DNA of 64,000 nt from DASSKA01 sp963839365 (GCA_963839365.1 CAWIUT010000001.1:248001-312000), one strand, 5' to 3'; positions 17,355-26,202 are shown, numbered from the stretch's first letter. Notes: generated by a model not told the origin, from the letters alone. Numbers and translations are program-made.

Positions 17355-18131
17355 TCAGGCGGTGGTCCCGCTGTCTGTGTCAGTCTGGGCGCCCTCTCGC
17401 TGGATCAGATCTTGCTCGCGGACGGCCGCTGCCCGAGCCCGTGCCCCAGCCGCGCCGCTCGTCCGATGGTCCAGTTCGCGCAGCCGTCCTGCGCGCCCGT
17501 AGACGATGAGGTTGTCTCCGGGGCAGAGGGTCGTGCTGCCGGTGGGCGTCCCCAGGTAGCGGCCGTCGGACCTCGTCACGCCCAGCACCACCACACCCTC
17601 GTCACGCAGCCCCAGGTCCGCCAATGACCGCCGCGCGATCCAGTCGCCCGGCGAGACGGCCAGCTCTTGAACGGTATAGTCACCCGACAGCTGCAGCAGA
17701 CCTGCCAGGTCGCGGTCTGCCAGGTCAGTGTGTCGGCGCAGGATGCGGCTGGTCCAGTCGGTCAGCTTCCGGTCCACCCAGCGGCTCCGCGAGATCAGCA
17801 CCAGGACCATCAGACCAACGCCCAGTTCTGCCAACCTCCAACCTTCGCGGCCCAGCGCCCCGCCCTGAAAACCGAGGATCGCCGAGCTGGCTGCCCCTAC
17901 GAGGCCCACATTGCCCAGCAGCATCAGTGTGCCGATCACCCGCCGCCGCACCGGGTGGTTGACCACACGCTCGGACTCGCTGGTGGTGAACCCGGCACCT
18001 GTCAAGGCTGACCGGGCCTGAAAGCGGGCCACATGACGGGCGGTGCCGGTCGCGACCAGTACGACCGTCGCCACCCGCGTCAGAACCAACGACAGGGCGG
18101 CGATGAGCAGGAGAGACGCGATGGCGACCAC
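17355..18131 (-). CDS. Membrane protein with TrkA-C (RCK-C) domain
   Basis: About 258 residues: two to three N-terminal membrane segments (ASLLLIAALSLVLTRVATVV; VIGTLMLLGNVGLVGAASSA; LAELGVGLMVLVLISRS) and a C-terminal TrkA-C domain (about 150-230) with GVTRSDGRYLGTPTGSTTLC and PGDNLIVYGRAGRL. TrkA-C domains bind ligands such as c-di-AMP and gate potassium or anion transport. The motif QARSALTGAGFTTSESE resembles the pore-linked helix of Trk-type channels, suggesting a channel-related protein. GTG at 18131 is preferred because it starts just before TM1; the frame stays open to 18227. Confidence 0.72.
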   Translation of the reverse strand: MVAIASLLLIAALSLVLTRVATVVLVATGTARHVARFQARSALTGAGFTTSESERVVNHPVRRRVIGTLMLLGNVGLVGAASSAILGFQGGALGREGWRLAELGVGLMVLVLISRSRWVDRKLTDWTSRILRRHTDLADRDLAGLLQLSGDYTVQELAVSPGDWIARRSLADLGLRDEGVVVLGVTRSDGRYLGTPTGSTTLCPGDNLIVYGRAGRLRELDHRTSGAAGARARAAAVREQDLIQREGAQTDTDSGTTA

Positions 18132-18227
18132 ATGAACGCGATACCCAACATCACCGGTCAAGCAACCCCTGATGTGACCCCAGTCCGTGGTCCGGAGCCG
18201 CATATCAAGCGGCGTCACCCCAGTCAC

Positions 18228-18738
18228 ACAGCGGCGAGCACCTTCTGCACTACCTGCCGCGTGACGCCACCTCCCGTGCGATGTCGGACTGCGAGTGGCG
18301 GTGTCGATCAGCGCGTAGGCCGGCGCTCGGCCAGCACAGCCTGATGCCCCACCGGACTGCGAGCTGCCGAGGCGGGCCGGGGCTCCTGCCGGCTCAGTGG
18401 AAAAGTGCGCCCCCGGGGGACTCCGGGTCGCCGGCGACCAGGCGGCCGGCCACGGTTCCGGTGACGGAGGCGCAGACGCCCTTGTGCATCACCCGACCAT
18501 ACTCGAGCTGCTTTGCAGCCCCCTGATGATCACCCGTCAAATGGGCCAGATTGTCACTTCGGGTGCGGACACCTCACAGGAAGCGCTACCTCGGCGCCCA
18601 CCGGAAACCCAGGGAGATCGCCGCGGAGGTGGAGGCGACGCCCAACGCCTCTACTAGGCTGTGTCCCGGATTGGAGATTCGCCTCGAACTACAACGGACT
18701 TTTCCCGAGGGTTCTCCGGATGCGAATACCTATCCCCC
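18228..18738. other. Intergenic, no gene seen
   Basis: About 500 bases between the TrkA-C membrane protein and tRNA-Arg. Open frames on both strands are short and unlike known proteins. The right end, just before the tRNA, is locally richer in A/T, as expected for a tRNA promoter, but I cannot define -35/-10 boxes with confidence. Confidence 0.4.
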
Positions 18739-18812
18739 GCCCCCGTAGCTCAGCTGGATAGAGCGTCGGACTTCTAATCCGTTGGTCGCAGGTTCGAGTC
18801 CTGCCGGGGGCG
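18739..18812 (+). tRNA. tRNA-Arg (TCT anticodon)
   Basis: A complete cloverleaf of 74 bases. The acceptor arms GCCCCCG and CGGGGGC pair perfectly. The D arm has TAGCTCAGCTGGATAGAGC. The anticodon stem CGGAC/ATCCG-type arm encloses CTTCTAA with anticodon TCT (reads AGA). The T arm is GCAGGTTCGAGTCCTGC. The 3' CCA is not encoded. Confidence 0.95.
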
Positions 18813-18998
18813 CCCTACACCCCCGCTACGGCTGCTCGTGGAGGGGAGGGTGTTCCCGGAGAGCATGCCGGTGCGCGAAAGGGCCGGGCCCTGCCCGCCG
18901 GCTCAGCCCGTTCCTGGCTCGCCGGTAGCCTGGCGTGCCGCGTCACCACCCACCGCATCCTGCCGGCGGCGCCGGCCCGGCACAAGGAGTCTCCAGCG

Positions 18999-19769
18999 AT
19001 GGCCTACTTCAAGCGCATCGGCGAGTCGGCGTTCCAAGCCACCGGTCACGTCAGCGGCGCGTGGGAGCCGGAGGAGCAGCACATCGCGCCGGCGCTCGGG
19101 CTGCTGGTCCACGCCGTCGAACGGGACCGCGACGCGCGCCGCGACGACGACCTGGCCATCGGACGCCTCTCCTACGACATCCTCGGCACAGTCCCCGTCG
19201 ACGTCGTGGACATCACCGTCCGGGTGCTCCGGCCCGGCCGCACCATCGAGCTCGTCGAGGCGAGGCTCGGACACCAGGGCCGGGACGCGGTGCTGCTGCG
19301 CGCCTGGCTGATGCGGACAGCAGACACCGCCGAGCTTGCGGCCACCGCGCTCCCCCGCATCGCCTCGCCGGACGACATGCCGGCCTGGGACCCCTCGACG
19401 GTGTGGCCGGGAGGGTTCATCGCCTCGACGGAGGTACGTCGCACACAGGCCGAGCCCGGGCGAGCGGTGTACTGGGTGCGGACCCCGCTGCCGCTCGTCG
19501 AGGGTGAGCAGGTCAGCCGGTTCGCCAGCGCTGCCGGCCTCTTCGATGTCGCCAACGGTATGACCGTGCGCGTCGACCCGGCGCGGGTCGCCTTCCCCAA
19601 CGTCGACCTGACCGCGCACTTGTTCCGCCAGCCCTGCGGGGAATGGATCGGCTTCGACACCACCGTGTCGTTCGGGCCCGGCGGTCTCGGACTGACCAGC
19701 AGCGTCCTGCACGATGAGCAGGGTCCGTTCGGAACGCTGTCCCAGATCCTCACCGTCCGACCCCGGTGA
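18999..19769 (+). CDS. Acyl-CoA thioesterase-like (double hotdog) protein
   Basis: A 256-residue member of the TesB-like thioesterase family with two hotdog units. The N-terminal unit has LGTVPVDVVDITVRVLRPGR; the C-terminal unit has AFPNVDLTAHLFRQPCGEW and FDTTVSFGPGGLGLTSSVLH. Such enzymes cleave acyl-CoA to free acid. A strong AAGGAG ribosome site precedes the ATG by ten bases. No operon partner; the next gene converges on it. Confidence 0.85.
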   Translation: MAYFKRIGESAFQATGHVSGAWEPEEQHIAPALGLLVHAVERDRDARRDDDLAIGRLSYDILGTVPVDVVDITVRVLRPGRTIELVEARLGHQGRDAVLLRAWLMRTADTAELAATALPRIASPDDMPAWDPSTVWPGGFIASTEVRRTQAEPGRAVYWVRTPLPLVEGEQVSRFASAAGLFDVANGMTVRVDPARVAFPNVDLTAHLFRQPCGEWIGFDTTVSFGPGGLGLTSSVLHDEQGPFGTLSQILTVRPR

Positions 19770-19774
19770 GCCGA

Positions 19775-20164
19775 TCAGCCGCGGCCCGCTCGGTGCGCAC
19801 ACGCCGCACAGCGGCCGTGCAGCTCCAGGGTGTGCCGGTCCAGGACGAACCCGTGCTGTGCCGCCGTGCGCGCGACCCACCGCTCCATCTCGGAGGCCTC
19901 GATCTCGACGGTGGCACCACAGTCGATGCAGATCAGGTGGTGATGGTGCTCCTCGGCGTCGCAGGCCCGGTAGGTCGACTCGCCCTCGTCGGAGCGCACC
20001 ACGTCGACCTGACCGCCACGCTCCAGCTCGTGCAGCGCCCGGTAGACGCTGGACAGGCCCACCGACTCGCCGCGACCGCGCAGGACAGCGTGGAGGTCCT
20101 GGGCCGAGACGAACCGGTCGGTGTCGGAGAGCGCGCCGAGCACCGCCCGTTGCGCGCGGGTCAC
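19775..20164 (-). CDS. zur: Fur-family zinc regulator (Zur-like)
   Basis: A 129-residue Fur-family repressor. The winged helix is N-terminal (SAQDLHAVLRGRGESVGLSS then VYRALHELERGGQVD). The metal-binding half has HHHHLICIDCG and a second Cys pair near the end (GRCAAC), the structural zinc site. It overlaps the ZIP transporter gene by 4 bases and that gene is preceded by a Fur-type palindrome, so zinc sensing and autoregulation of a zur-ZIP operon is the best reading. Iron or manganese sensing is less likely because of the ZIP partner. Confidence 0.88.
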   Translation of the reverse strand: MTRAQRAVLGALSDTDRFVSAQDLHAVLRGRGESVGLSSVYRALHELERGGQVDVVRSDEGESTYRACDAEEHHHHLICIDCGATVEIEASEMERWVARTAAQHGFVLDRHTLELHGRCAACAHRAGRG

Positions 20165-20898
20165 CCCAGCACCCCCACGATCCCGTACATCGCCCCGGCC
20201 CCGACGATCGTCAGGGCGAGCGCCCCCAGGGAGGGGTAGCGGGCGTGCGCCTCCGGCAGGATGTCGGCAGCCCCGACGTAGAGCAGGAAACCGGCGAAGC
20301 AGCCCAGGTAGAGCAGCAGCGCCTGGTCCGGCAGATGGAACAGCAGGGTGCTCGCGGCACCCGCCAGCGGTGCGAGCGCGTCGACGACGAGCAGAGCGAG
20401 CGCCCGTCGCGAGGTGTTCCCGTGCGTCAGCATCAGCGACACAGTGTTCAGCCCGTCTGCGAAGTCATGGCCCACCACCGCGATCGCGACGGCGAACCCC
20501 ACCGTGTGGCTGACCTGGAAGGCCAACCCGATGCCGATGCCGTCGGTGAAGCTGTGCCCGCTCAGCGCCAGCGCGCTGGCCAGGCCCACGGTCGGGTGGT
20601 GGTGCTGGTGTCGGCCGTGGTCGTCCCCCTCGGCGCGCTCGCGATGGGCGAGCAGCCACTTCTCGATCGCGTGGAAGGCCAGGAACGCCGCCACCAGCGC
20701 CACCATCGGGTCCTTGATCGGCATACCGGTCGACCGGGCCAGGTCATACATCTCCGGGAAGATGTCGAAGGCCACCACGCCGAGCACCACGCCGGCCGTG
20801 AAACCGAGGATCAGGTTCAGCCGGGTCTGGTGCCGCAACGCGAACAGCCCGCCCCCGAAGGTGGAGAGGACCGTGGCCAACGCCACCAGAACAGCCAT
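20161..20898 (-). CDS. ZIP family metal transporter
   Basis: A 245-residue ZIP transporter with about eight membrane helices. The His-rich cytoplasmic loop is visible as DDHGRHQHHHPTVG. The metal-transport motifs are in SGHSFTDGIGIGLAF (TM4) and AIAVVGHDFADGLNTVSLML (TM5). It imports zinc or related divalent metals. First gene of the operon with the zur-like gene; ATG at 20898 lies 15 bases from a 27-base palindrome, so repression in zinc-replete cells is inferred. Confidence 0.9.
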   Translation of the reverse strand: MAVLVALATVLSTFGGGLFALRHQTRLNLILGFTAGVVLGVVAFDIFPEMYDLARSTGMPIKDPMVALVAAFLAFHAIEKWLLAHRERAEGDDHGRHQHHHPTVGLASALALSGHSFTDGIGIGLAFQVSHTVGFAVAIAVVGHDFADGLNTVSLMLTHGNTSRRALALLVVDALAPLAGAASTLLFHLPDQALLLYLGCFAGFLLYVGAADILPEAHARYPSLGALALTIVGAGAMYGIVGVLG

Positions 20899-20913
20899 GG
20901 CACCAGCGTAGCA

Positions 20914-20940
20914 CCAGAATGAGAACGGTTCTCATTCTGG
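20914..20940. promoter_or_regulatory. Zur/Fur-type palindromic operator
   Basis: A perfect 27-base palindrome with a single central base: arms CCAGAATGAGAAC and GTTCTCATTCTGG. The core TGAGAACGGTTCTCA resembles actinobacterial Zur boxes. It sits directly upstream of the ZIP-zur operon and just behind the stop of the convergent-side membrane gene at 20947, so it most likely overlaps the operon promoter. Confidence 0.85.
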
Positions 20941-20946
20941 CGCGGC

Positions 20947-21447
20947 TCAGTGCAGCAGCGTCTTCAAGAAGATCATCGCCACCCCGAACAGCCCCGCCAC
21001 CCCACTGGTCGTGATCCGCTCGAGGAGACTCAGGCGCCCGTCATGACCGATCTCCCAGCCGGCCAGGAGCAACAGCACGGTGCTGGTGGTCAGCGCGGCC
21101 AGCTCGGCGACGTACAGGCGCGCGCCGAGCGCGCCCAGCACCAGGAGCACGACCAACGGCAGTGCCGACGCGGTGACGATCTCCCAGCCGCTGGTCAGCC
21201 TGCGGCCGAGGTCGCGCCAGCTCGACCGGTGCTGCCGATGGATGCGTTCGGCGACCAGGAGCGCGTACCGTTCCGCGGCCCAGTAGATCAGCAGCGTGAC
21301 CAGCACCGAGATCGCAACCGCACCCGCGGAGGACTCGTGGGAGGCGGCCAGCACGGCCGCGGCGACGACCACCCCGTAGATGCCGTCTGCGGTGCTCTCC
21401 TCGCTCGGGCGCCGCCAGCGCAGCCGTCTTCCCAGCCGGCTGCCCAT
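20947..21447 (-). CDS. Hypothetical four-helix membrane protein
   Basis: A 166-residue protein starting MGSRLGRRLRWRRPSEES, with four hydrophobic segments (IYGVVVAAAVLAAS; AVAISVLVTLLIYWAAERYA; ALPLVVLLVLGALGARLYVA; TTSGVAGLFGVAMIFLKTLL). The pattern WAAERYALLVAER and AGWEIGHDGRLS recurs in actinobacterial proteins of unknown function. ATG at 21447 is favoured by a GAGGA about nine bases upstream; ATG at 21474 is possible. No catalytic motif. Lies upstream of the zinc operon on the same strand, with the operator between. Confidence 0.65.
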   Translation of the reverse strand: MGSRLGRRLRWRRPSEESTADGIYGVVVAAAVLAASHESSAGAVAISVLVTLLIYWAAERYALLVAERIHRQHRSSWRDLGRRLTSGWEIVTASALPLVVLLVLGALGARLYVAELAALTTSTVLLLLAGWEIGHDGRLSLLERITTSGVAGLFGVAMIFLKTLLH

Positions 21448-21588
21448 CTGTGACGTCCTCGTCCGCGGGCACATGGGCCGAAGAATTCTCCCCGGACGGC
21501 TGCCGCACCTCACCCGGAACGGGTGAACCGGCCACCGATCAGCACGACGGAGGCTGCCGACCGGGGCCGGCAGTGCCACCATGGAGGT

Positions 21589-23013
21589 ATGCGGGAGGTC
21601 GAGGTCGATCCCATTCCCCTCGCCCGGCTCGAGGCGCTGCTCACGCCGGAGCGTGTCGAGCGGCTGCGTCGGTACGCCGTCGAGGGCGAGCGACTGCTCG
21701 CGCGCCGGGTGGTCTGGAACGTCAACGCGACCGCGCAGGGCGGCGGGGTCGCCGAGATGCTCGAGGCGATCCTGGCCTACGCGCGCGGCGCGCGGGTCGA
21801 CACCCGCTGGCTGACCCTGACCGCGGACCAGGATTTCTTCGCCATCACCAAGCGGGTGCACAACCTGCTGCACGGCATCCCCGGTGACGCCGGCCCGCTC
21901 GGCGACGGGGAGCGCGCCTACTACGAGAAGGTGCTCGCATCCAACCTGGAGGAGCTGACCACCCGGGTGCGGCCGGGGGACATCGTACTGCTGCACGACC
22001 CGCAGACAGCAGGCCTCGCCGAGGGGTTACGACGGCTGGGGGCTCGCGTGCTGTGGCGCTGCCACATCGGCCGCGACACGCCGAACGCCCTGACCGACCA
22101 GGGGTGGGGGTTCCTTCGCCCCTACCTCGAGCCTGCCGACGGCTTCATCTTCTCCCGGGCGGTCTACGCCCCTGCGTGGATGCCCCACGAGGAGGTCTGG
22201 GTGATCCCTCCGTCCCTGGACCCGTTCACCGCCAAGAACGAGCCGATGGAACCCCAGGACGTGACGGCCACTCTCCACGTGGCCGGGCTGGTCGAGTTCG
22301 AGCGTGTGCACGCCCGACTGCACTTCACCCGCCGGGACGGCACCATCGGCACGGTCCGCCCGCACCACGGCCTGTTGGTGGACGGCGGCGAGATCCCCAG
22401 CACTGCCCAGCTGGTGCTGCAGGTGAGCCGATGGGACCGGCTCAAGGACATGCAGGGGGTGATGATCGGGTTCGCCGAGCACCTGCACGAGATGCCCGAG
22501 GACGCCCACCTGCTGCTCGCCGGACCGGACGTCGCCGGGGTCACCGACGATCCGGAGGGCGCCGCGGTGCTGCACGAGTGCATGGCCGCATGGCGGGACC
22601 TGCCGGCCCGGGCGCGACGCCGGGTGCACCTGGCGTGCCTGCCGATGGACGACATCGACGAGAACGCCTACATCGTCAACGCGCTGCAGCGGCACGCCGC
22701 GGTGGTGGTGCAGAAGAGCCTGGTCGAGGGCTTCGGGCTGACCGTCACCGAGCCGATGTGGAAGGCGCGCCCGGTCGTCGCCTCCGCGGTGGGTGGCATC
22801 CTGGACCAGATCGAGGACGGGATCAGCGGCGTCCTGCTGCCCGACCCGACCGACTTCGGCAGTCTCGGCAAGCTCGTCCGCGAGCTGCTGTACGACGCGG
22901 GCACGGCCACCCGGCTCGGGGAGGCCGCCCGAGCACGGGTGCGGGACCGGTTCCTCGGGGATCGGCACCTGACCCAGTACGTCGACCTGTTCGAGGCGCT
23001 GCTCAGCGGCTGA
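21589..23013 (+). CDS. GT4 glycosyltransferase, trehalose synthase (TreT)-like
   Basis: A 474-residue GT-B fold glycosyltransferase. The N-terminus VVWNVNATAQGGGVAEMLEA and DFFAITKRVHNLLHG match TreT-type trehalose synthases, which join NDP-glucose and glucose. The C-terminal donor domain has SRWDRLKDMQGVMIGF, LAGPDV and the EX7E-like QKSLVEGFGLTVTEPMWKAR. The chosen ATG at 21589 follows GGAGG with unusually short spacing. A trehalose or other alpha-glucoside product is inferred from family only. Its last 11 bases overlap the convergent MOSC gene. Confidence 0.85.
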   Translation: MREVEVDPIPLARLEALLTPERVERLRRYAVEGERLLARRVVWNVNATAQGGGVAEMLEAILAYARGARVDTRWLTLTADQDFFAITKRVHNLLHGIPGDAGPLGDGERAYYEKVLASNLEELTTRVRPGDIVLLHDPQTAGLAEGLRRLGARVLWRCHIGRDTPNALTDQGWGFLRPYLEPADGFIFSRAVYAPAWMPHEEVWVIPPSLDPFTAKNEPMEPQDVTATLHVAGLVEFERVHARLHFTRRDGTIGTVRPHHGLLVDGGEIPSTAQLVLQVSRWDRLKDMQGVMIGFAEHLHEMPEDAHLLLAGPDVAGVTDDPEGAAVLHECMAAWRDLPARARRRVHLACLPMDDIDENAYIVNALQRHAAVVVQKSLVEGFGLTVTEPMWKARPVVASAVGGILDQIEDGISGVLLPDPTDFGSLGKLVRELLYDAGTATRLGEAARARVRDRFLGDRHLTQYVDLFEALLSG

Positions 23014-23803
23014 CCAGCCGCACGGCGTCGCCCACGACCACCGGGCCGCGGCGCACCACGTCGGCGACCACCCCCAGATCGCCTTGGTGCACCTCGCCGA
23101 TCCGGGCCAGCAGGCCCGGTTCGGCCTCCAGCCCGACCTGTGGCAGGTTCACCATCACGCAGCGCGGCATCCGGGCGCGCACCTCGAGCTCGAGCTCGGT
23201 CCCGATCCGCAGCCTGCGGCCCACCCAGCCGTCCTCCACGATGCCCGGCCCGTCAGCGGCGACCACCAGGTTGGGTCGCAGGCGCCGCACGTCGAGCGGG
23301 GAGCCCGCCGCCTCGGCCAGGCGCTCCAGCGCCGAGGTGGTCACCAGGTGGATCGGTCCCTCGTCGAAGTGGGAGATCGCCGCCTCCCGGCCCAGGCTCA
23401 CCGGCCGGCCCACGTGGCCGGACAGCACCTGGTGGACCTCGGGATCGTCGCCCCGCACCACCCGCCCGTCCGGGAAGGTCACGACGGGCACCTCCCCGTC
23501 GTACCCTGCCGTCAGCGCCAGCAGGCCGTCCATCTTGCGGAACCGGCGCGTGGACTTGCCGCTGCCCAGCTTGCCGTCCGGGTCACGCACCGACCACAGC
23601 CGGTCGCCGACCAGGCCGCGCTGGTCGACGACGGCGCGGGAGAGCTCCTCCCCCGCCAGCGACTTCACCGGATAGCGACGCAGCCCGATCAGCCGACCGA
23701 CGTGCTCCGTGGCCTGGTGGCCCGTCAAGACCTGCCCCCTTCGCCCGCCGAGCGCCCCGTGTGTGCTCCCCCGTGCTCGGTCATGGGTCGAAGGTACCGT
23801 CAT
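23003..23803 (-). CDS. MOSC domain protein (YcbX/mARC-like)
   Basis: Up to 266 residues. The beta-barrel domain begins LIGLRRYPVKSLAGEELS and the MOSC domain carries the molybdenum-ligand Cys in RMPRCVMVNLPQVG. Family members transfer sulfur to, or bind, molybdenum cofactor and reduce N-hydroxylated compounds. ATG at 23803 gives the longest product; a TTG near 23728 follows AAGGGGG and would remove a low-complexity N-terminus. It converges on the glycosyltransferase with an 11-base overlap. Confidence 0.85.
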   Translation of the reverse strand: MTVPSTHDRARGSTHGALGGRRGQVLTGHQATEHVGRLIGLRRYPVKSLAGEELSRAVVDQRGLVGDRLWSVRDPDGKLGSGKSTRRFRKMDGLLALTAGYDGEVPVVTFPDGRVVRGDDPEVHQVLSGHVGRPVSLGREAAISHFDEGPIHLVTTSALERLAEAAGSPLDVRRLRPNLVVAADGPGIVEDGWVGRRLRIGTELELEVRARMPRCVMVNLPQVGLEAEPGLLARIGEVHQGDLGVVADVVRRGPVVVGDAVRLVSR

Positions 23804-24000
23804 CTCACCGGGCCGGCTGGGCCGGCGCGGCTCGGGGAGCGGTCACGACGTCGGCGGCGGCTCCACCAGATCGATGCCGTAGCCGGCCACCCCGGCCAGC
23901 AGGTCCGGCTCTCCCGGCGGCCGGGGCGCTGGCCGGGACGGTGAAATCCGCGCGGCGCGGGTGTCGAACCGGCGATCCGGGGCACAACAGCGGTAGAAAG
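23804..24000. other. Intergenic, no gene seen
   Basis: Upstream side of the MOSC gene. A minus-strand reading LLAGVAGYGIDLVEPPP (about 23850-23905) looks protein-like but has no start or length to support it. No other feature is seen. Confidence 0.4.
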
Positions 24001-24039
24001 GCTGAGGCCCCGCGAAGTATGAGTTCGCGGGGCCTCAGC
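24001..24039. terminator. Strong hairpin, probable transcription terminator
   Basis: A perfect 16-base stem: GCTGAGGCCCCGCGAA pairs with TTCGCGGGGCCTCAGC around a 7-base loop (GTATGAG). There is no long U tract on either side, which is common for actinobacterial terminators. It stands alone between the minus-strand MOSC gene and orn, so the transcript it ends is not obvious. Confidence 0.6.
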
Positions 24040-24250
24040 GATCAGGTCGTGACGGACACCGATCTCGCGGCCGGGCTCACACACCCGCGGCCTCGTCACT
24101 GGCCGCTCGGCGGATCTCTCCGCCGACCTGGGCGCCGGTCTCCGACCGTTCCCGCCGCCGGGCGAACCGGCAACGTGAGGAATGTTCTATCCCTTCCCCG
24201 GCCCCGCCGCAAGAGGTCGCCGGGGAAATTCTCAGTCGACGGGGGCCGGG

Positions 24251-24276
24251 GCGGCGTGTCCCTGGCGACACGCCGC
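24251..24276. other. Hairpin upstream of orn
   Basis: A 10-base perfect stem (GCGGCGTGTC with GACACGCCGC, loop CCTGGC) about 108 bases before the orn start. It could be part of the orn leader. The rest of 24040-24383 holds no gene that I can support. Confidence 0.4.
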
Positions 24277-24383
24277 ATCCACCCCACTTCGTCCCCGCCC
24301 GTGCCCCCAGCACACCGAGGGCTGCGGACGGTCCCTGCCCGTGTCGATACGGACGCGGGGAGGCAGGTAATAGGGTGCTAGGC

Positions 24384-25067
24384 GTGAACGAGCGACTGGT
24401 GTGGATCGACTGTGAGATGACGGGGCTGGACCTGCGCGCCGACGCGCTGATCGAGGTGGCCGCCCTGGTCACCGATTTCGATCTCAACGTCCTCGGCGAG
24501 GGGGTCAACGTCGTCATCAAGCCTCCCCAGGAGGCGCTGGACCAGATGATCGAGTTCGTCACCGCCATGCACACCAGCTCGGGCCTGCTCGACGAGCTGG
24601 ACAAGGGGATCACCCTGCAGGAGGCGGAGGAACGGGTGCTCGGCTACATCCGGGAGCACTGCCCGGAGGGCAGCCGTCCGCCGCTGGCCGGCAACACCGT
24701 CGCCACCGACCGCGCCTTCCTGTCTCGGGACATGCCGACCCTGGAGTCCTTCCTGCACTACCGCATCGTCGACGTCTCCTCGATCAAGGAGCTGGCCCGC
24801 CGCTGGTACCCCCGGGTCTACTTCAACGCCCCCGCCAAGGTGGGCAACCACCGCGCGCTCGCGGACATCCAGGAGAGCATCGAGGAGCTGCGGTACTACC
24901 GGGCCGCGGTGTTCGTCCCGCAGCCCGGCCCGGACACCGAGGCGGCGCGCGGGCTGGCCCGCGAGCACGGCGGGTCGCTGACCGGCATCGAGCCACCCGC
25001 CACCCCCGGCGGCACCTCGGAGCGGGGGGCCGAGGACGACTCCCCGGGACAAGGCACCGTCGGCTAG
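24384..25067 (+). CDS. orn: Oligoribonuclease
   Basis: A 227-residue DEDDh exoribonuclease that degrades 2-5 nucleotide RNAs and pGpG to mononucleotides in the cytoplasm. Exo motifs are present: LVWIDCEMTGLD (DxE), GNTVATDRAFLSRDMP (Exo II) and NHRALADIQESIEEL (Exo III, with the catalytic His and Asp). A 40-residue Gly/Glu-rich tail beyond the fold is usual in actinobacteria. GTG at 24384 gives the conserved VNERLVWIDCEMT start; the in-frame GTG at 24375 adds three residues. A tRNA-His follows. Confidence 0.95.
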   Translation: MNERLVWIDCEMTGLDLRADALIEVAALVTDFDLNVLGEGVNVVIKPPQEALDQMIEFVTAMHTSSGLLDELDKGITLQEAEERVLGYIREHCPEGSRPPLAGNTVATDRAFLSRDMPTLESFLHYRIVDVSSIKELARRWYPRVYFNAPAKVGNHRALADIQESIEELRYYRAAVFVPQPGPDTEAARGLAREHGGSLTGIEPPATPGGTSERGAEDDSPGQGTVG

Positions 25068-25162
25068 CGGCTACACTGTCTCCAGCCTCGGCTTCTCCCC
25101 TGCTGCACGGTTCGGGAGGGGCCGACGTGACTGTTGGCGACCTGCTGGCGGTCGCAGGCATG

Positions 25163-25238
25163 GTGGACGTAGCTCAGTTGGTAGAGCACCTGGTTGTGGT
25201 CCAGGATGTCGCGGGTTCGAATCCCGTCGTTCACCCCA
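25163..25238 (+). tRNA. tRNA-His (GTG anticodon)
   Basis: Cloverleaf with acceptor GTGGACG/CGTTCAC (one G-T pair), D arm TAGCTCAGTTGGTAGAGC, anticodon loop TTGTGGT with GTG, and T arm GCGGGTTCGAATCCCGT. The base before it (25162) is G, the genome-encoded G-1 diagnostic of tRNA-His, facing the discriminator C at 25235. CCA is encoded at 25236-25238, unlike the other two tRNAs here. Confidence 0.96.
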
Positions 25239-25500
25239 GGTGATCTCCGCGGTGATCTCCCAGATCGTCCTCCCCGGGGATCGGAACCGGCGCGGGCCGC
25301 GCGGCGCGCCGTACGACGCGCTCCGCCCCGGCTGCACAGCCCGGCCGGCGACGGTGTGACCGACACCTCTCCCTCCGCCACGGCGGAATCCGGACGGACC
25401 TGGCCTTCCAGGCATATGGTTTCCATGGATCAGGTCACGTGTCGCAGCGGACAAGCAAGACGGCGGACCGAAGTCGCTCCCGTCCACCCGCGTCCAGAAT

Positions 25501-26202
25501 GTGCCTGCCGTGTCCGTTGTTGCTGTCCTCGTTGGCCTCGTCGCCTCCTCCTGCTCGTTGTTCGCCACGGTTCCCCAGGTGGTCCGGGCCGCCCGCACCC
25601 GGTCCGCCGAGGGCGTGTCCTGGAGCTCCACCGTGCTGAGCCTGGCCACCTTCACCCTCTGGTGCGTCTACGCGGTCGCGGTGGCCGACGAGATCCAGCT
25701 GGTCAACAACACGTTGGCGCTGCTTCTCCTGGTCGCGCTCGCGGTCGTCCTGGTCCGAGCGGGCGGCAGCCGCGGTCTCTGGCCCGCGTCCGCGGCGATT
25801 CTCGGCGCCGGGGTGCTGTCCGTGGTGCTGCTGGACGTCAGCAACTCGTTCACGCTCGCCATGGTGGGCACCACGATCAGCTCGCTGCGGATGCTCCCGC
25901 AGACTCGGCTCGCGCTGTCCCGGGCGCCGCTGTGGGGCCTCGACCCGTGGGGGGCTCTGCTGGCGTGGGCGGGCTGTCTGCTCTGGCTGCTGTACAGCCT
26001 GGTGGTGGCCGACGACGCTCTGCTGGTGTGCAGCGCCATCGGTGGCGCCATGCAGTCGGTCATCGTCGCGTTCCGGCTGCCTCCCCGTCGTACTCTCGCC
26101 TCCCTCGCGGGCGGCCGGCTCGGGCCGCACGTGGCGCGCGTGGCGCTGCCCGTCTCGGCGCTGTTCCCGCAGCGGAGCGGCGCCTACCGGCTCGCGGCCT
26201 GA
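25501..26202 (+). CDS. PQ-loop repeat membrane protein (SWEET-like)
   Basis: A 233-residue membrane protein of six to seven helices in two repeats. Each repeat holds a PQ motif: ATVPQVVRAARTRSAEGVSW in the first and LRMLPQTRLALSRAPLWGLD in the second. Bacterial SemiSWEETs have one such three-helix unit and work as dimers; this one carries two in one chain, like eukaryotic SWEET or lysosomal PQ-loop proteins. Sugar or amino-acid export is possible; substrate unknown. The start is GTG at 25501, with a second GTG nine bases on. Confidence 0.78.
   Translation: MPAVSVVAVLVGLVASSCSLFATVPQVVRAARTRSAEGVSWSSTVLSLATFTLWCVYAVAVADEIQLVNNTLALLLLVALAVVLVRAGGSRGLWPASAAILGAGVLSVVLLDVSNSFTLAMVGTTISSLRMLPQTRLALSRAPLWGLDPWGALLAWAGCLLWLLYSLVVADDALLVCSAIGGAMQSVIVAFRLPPRRTLASLAGGRLGPHVARVALPVSALFPQRSGAYRLAA

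Noticed and set aside
19714..20922. 400-codon plus-strand frame across the zur and ZIP genes
   Set aside because: Low-complexity Arg/Pro sequence opposite two recognised genes that overlap by 4 bases and share an operator.
23804..24050. tRNA-like sequence on the minus strand (GGTTCGACACC)
   Set aside because: Only a T-arm-like stretch; no matching acceptor, D or anticodon arms.
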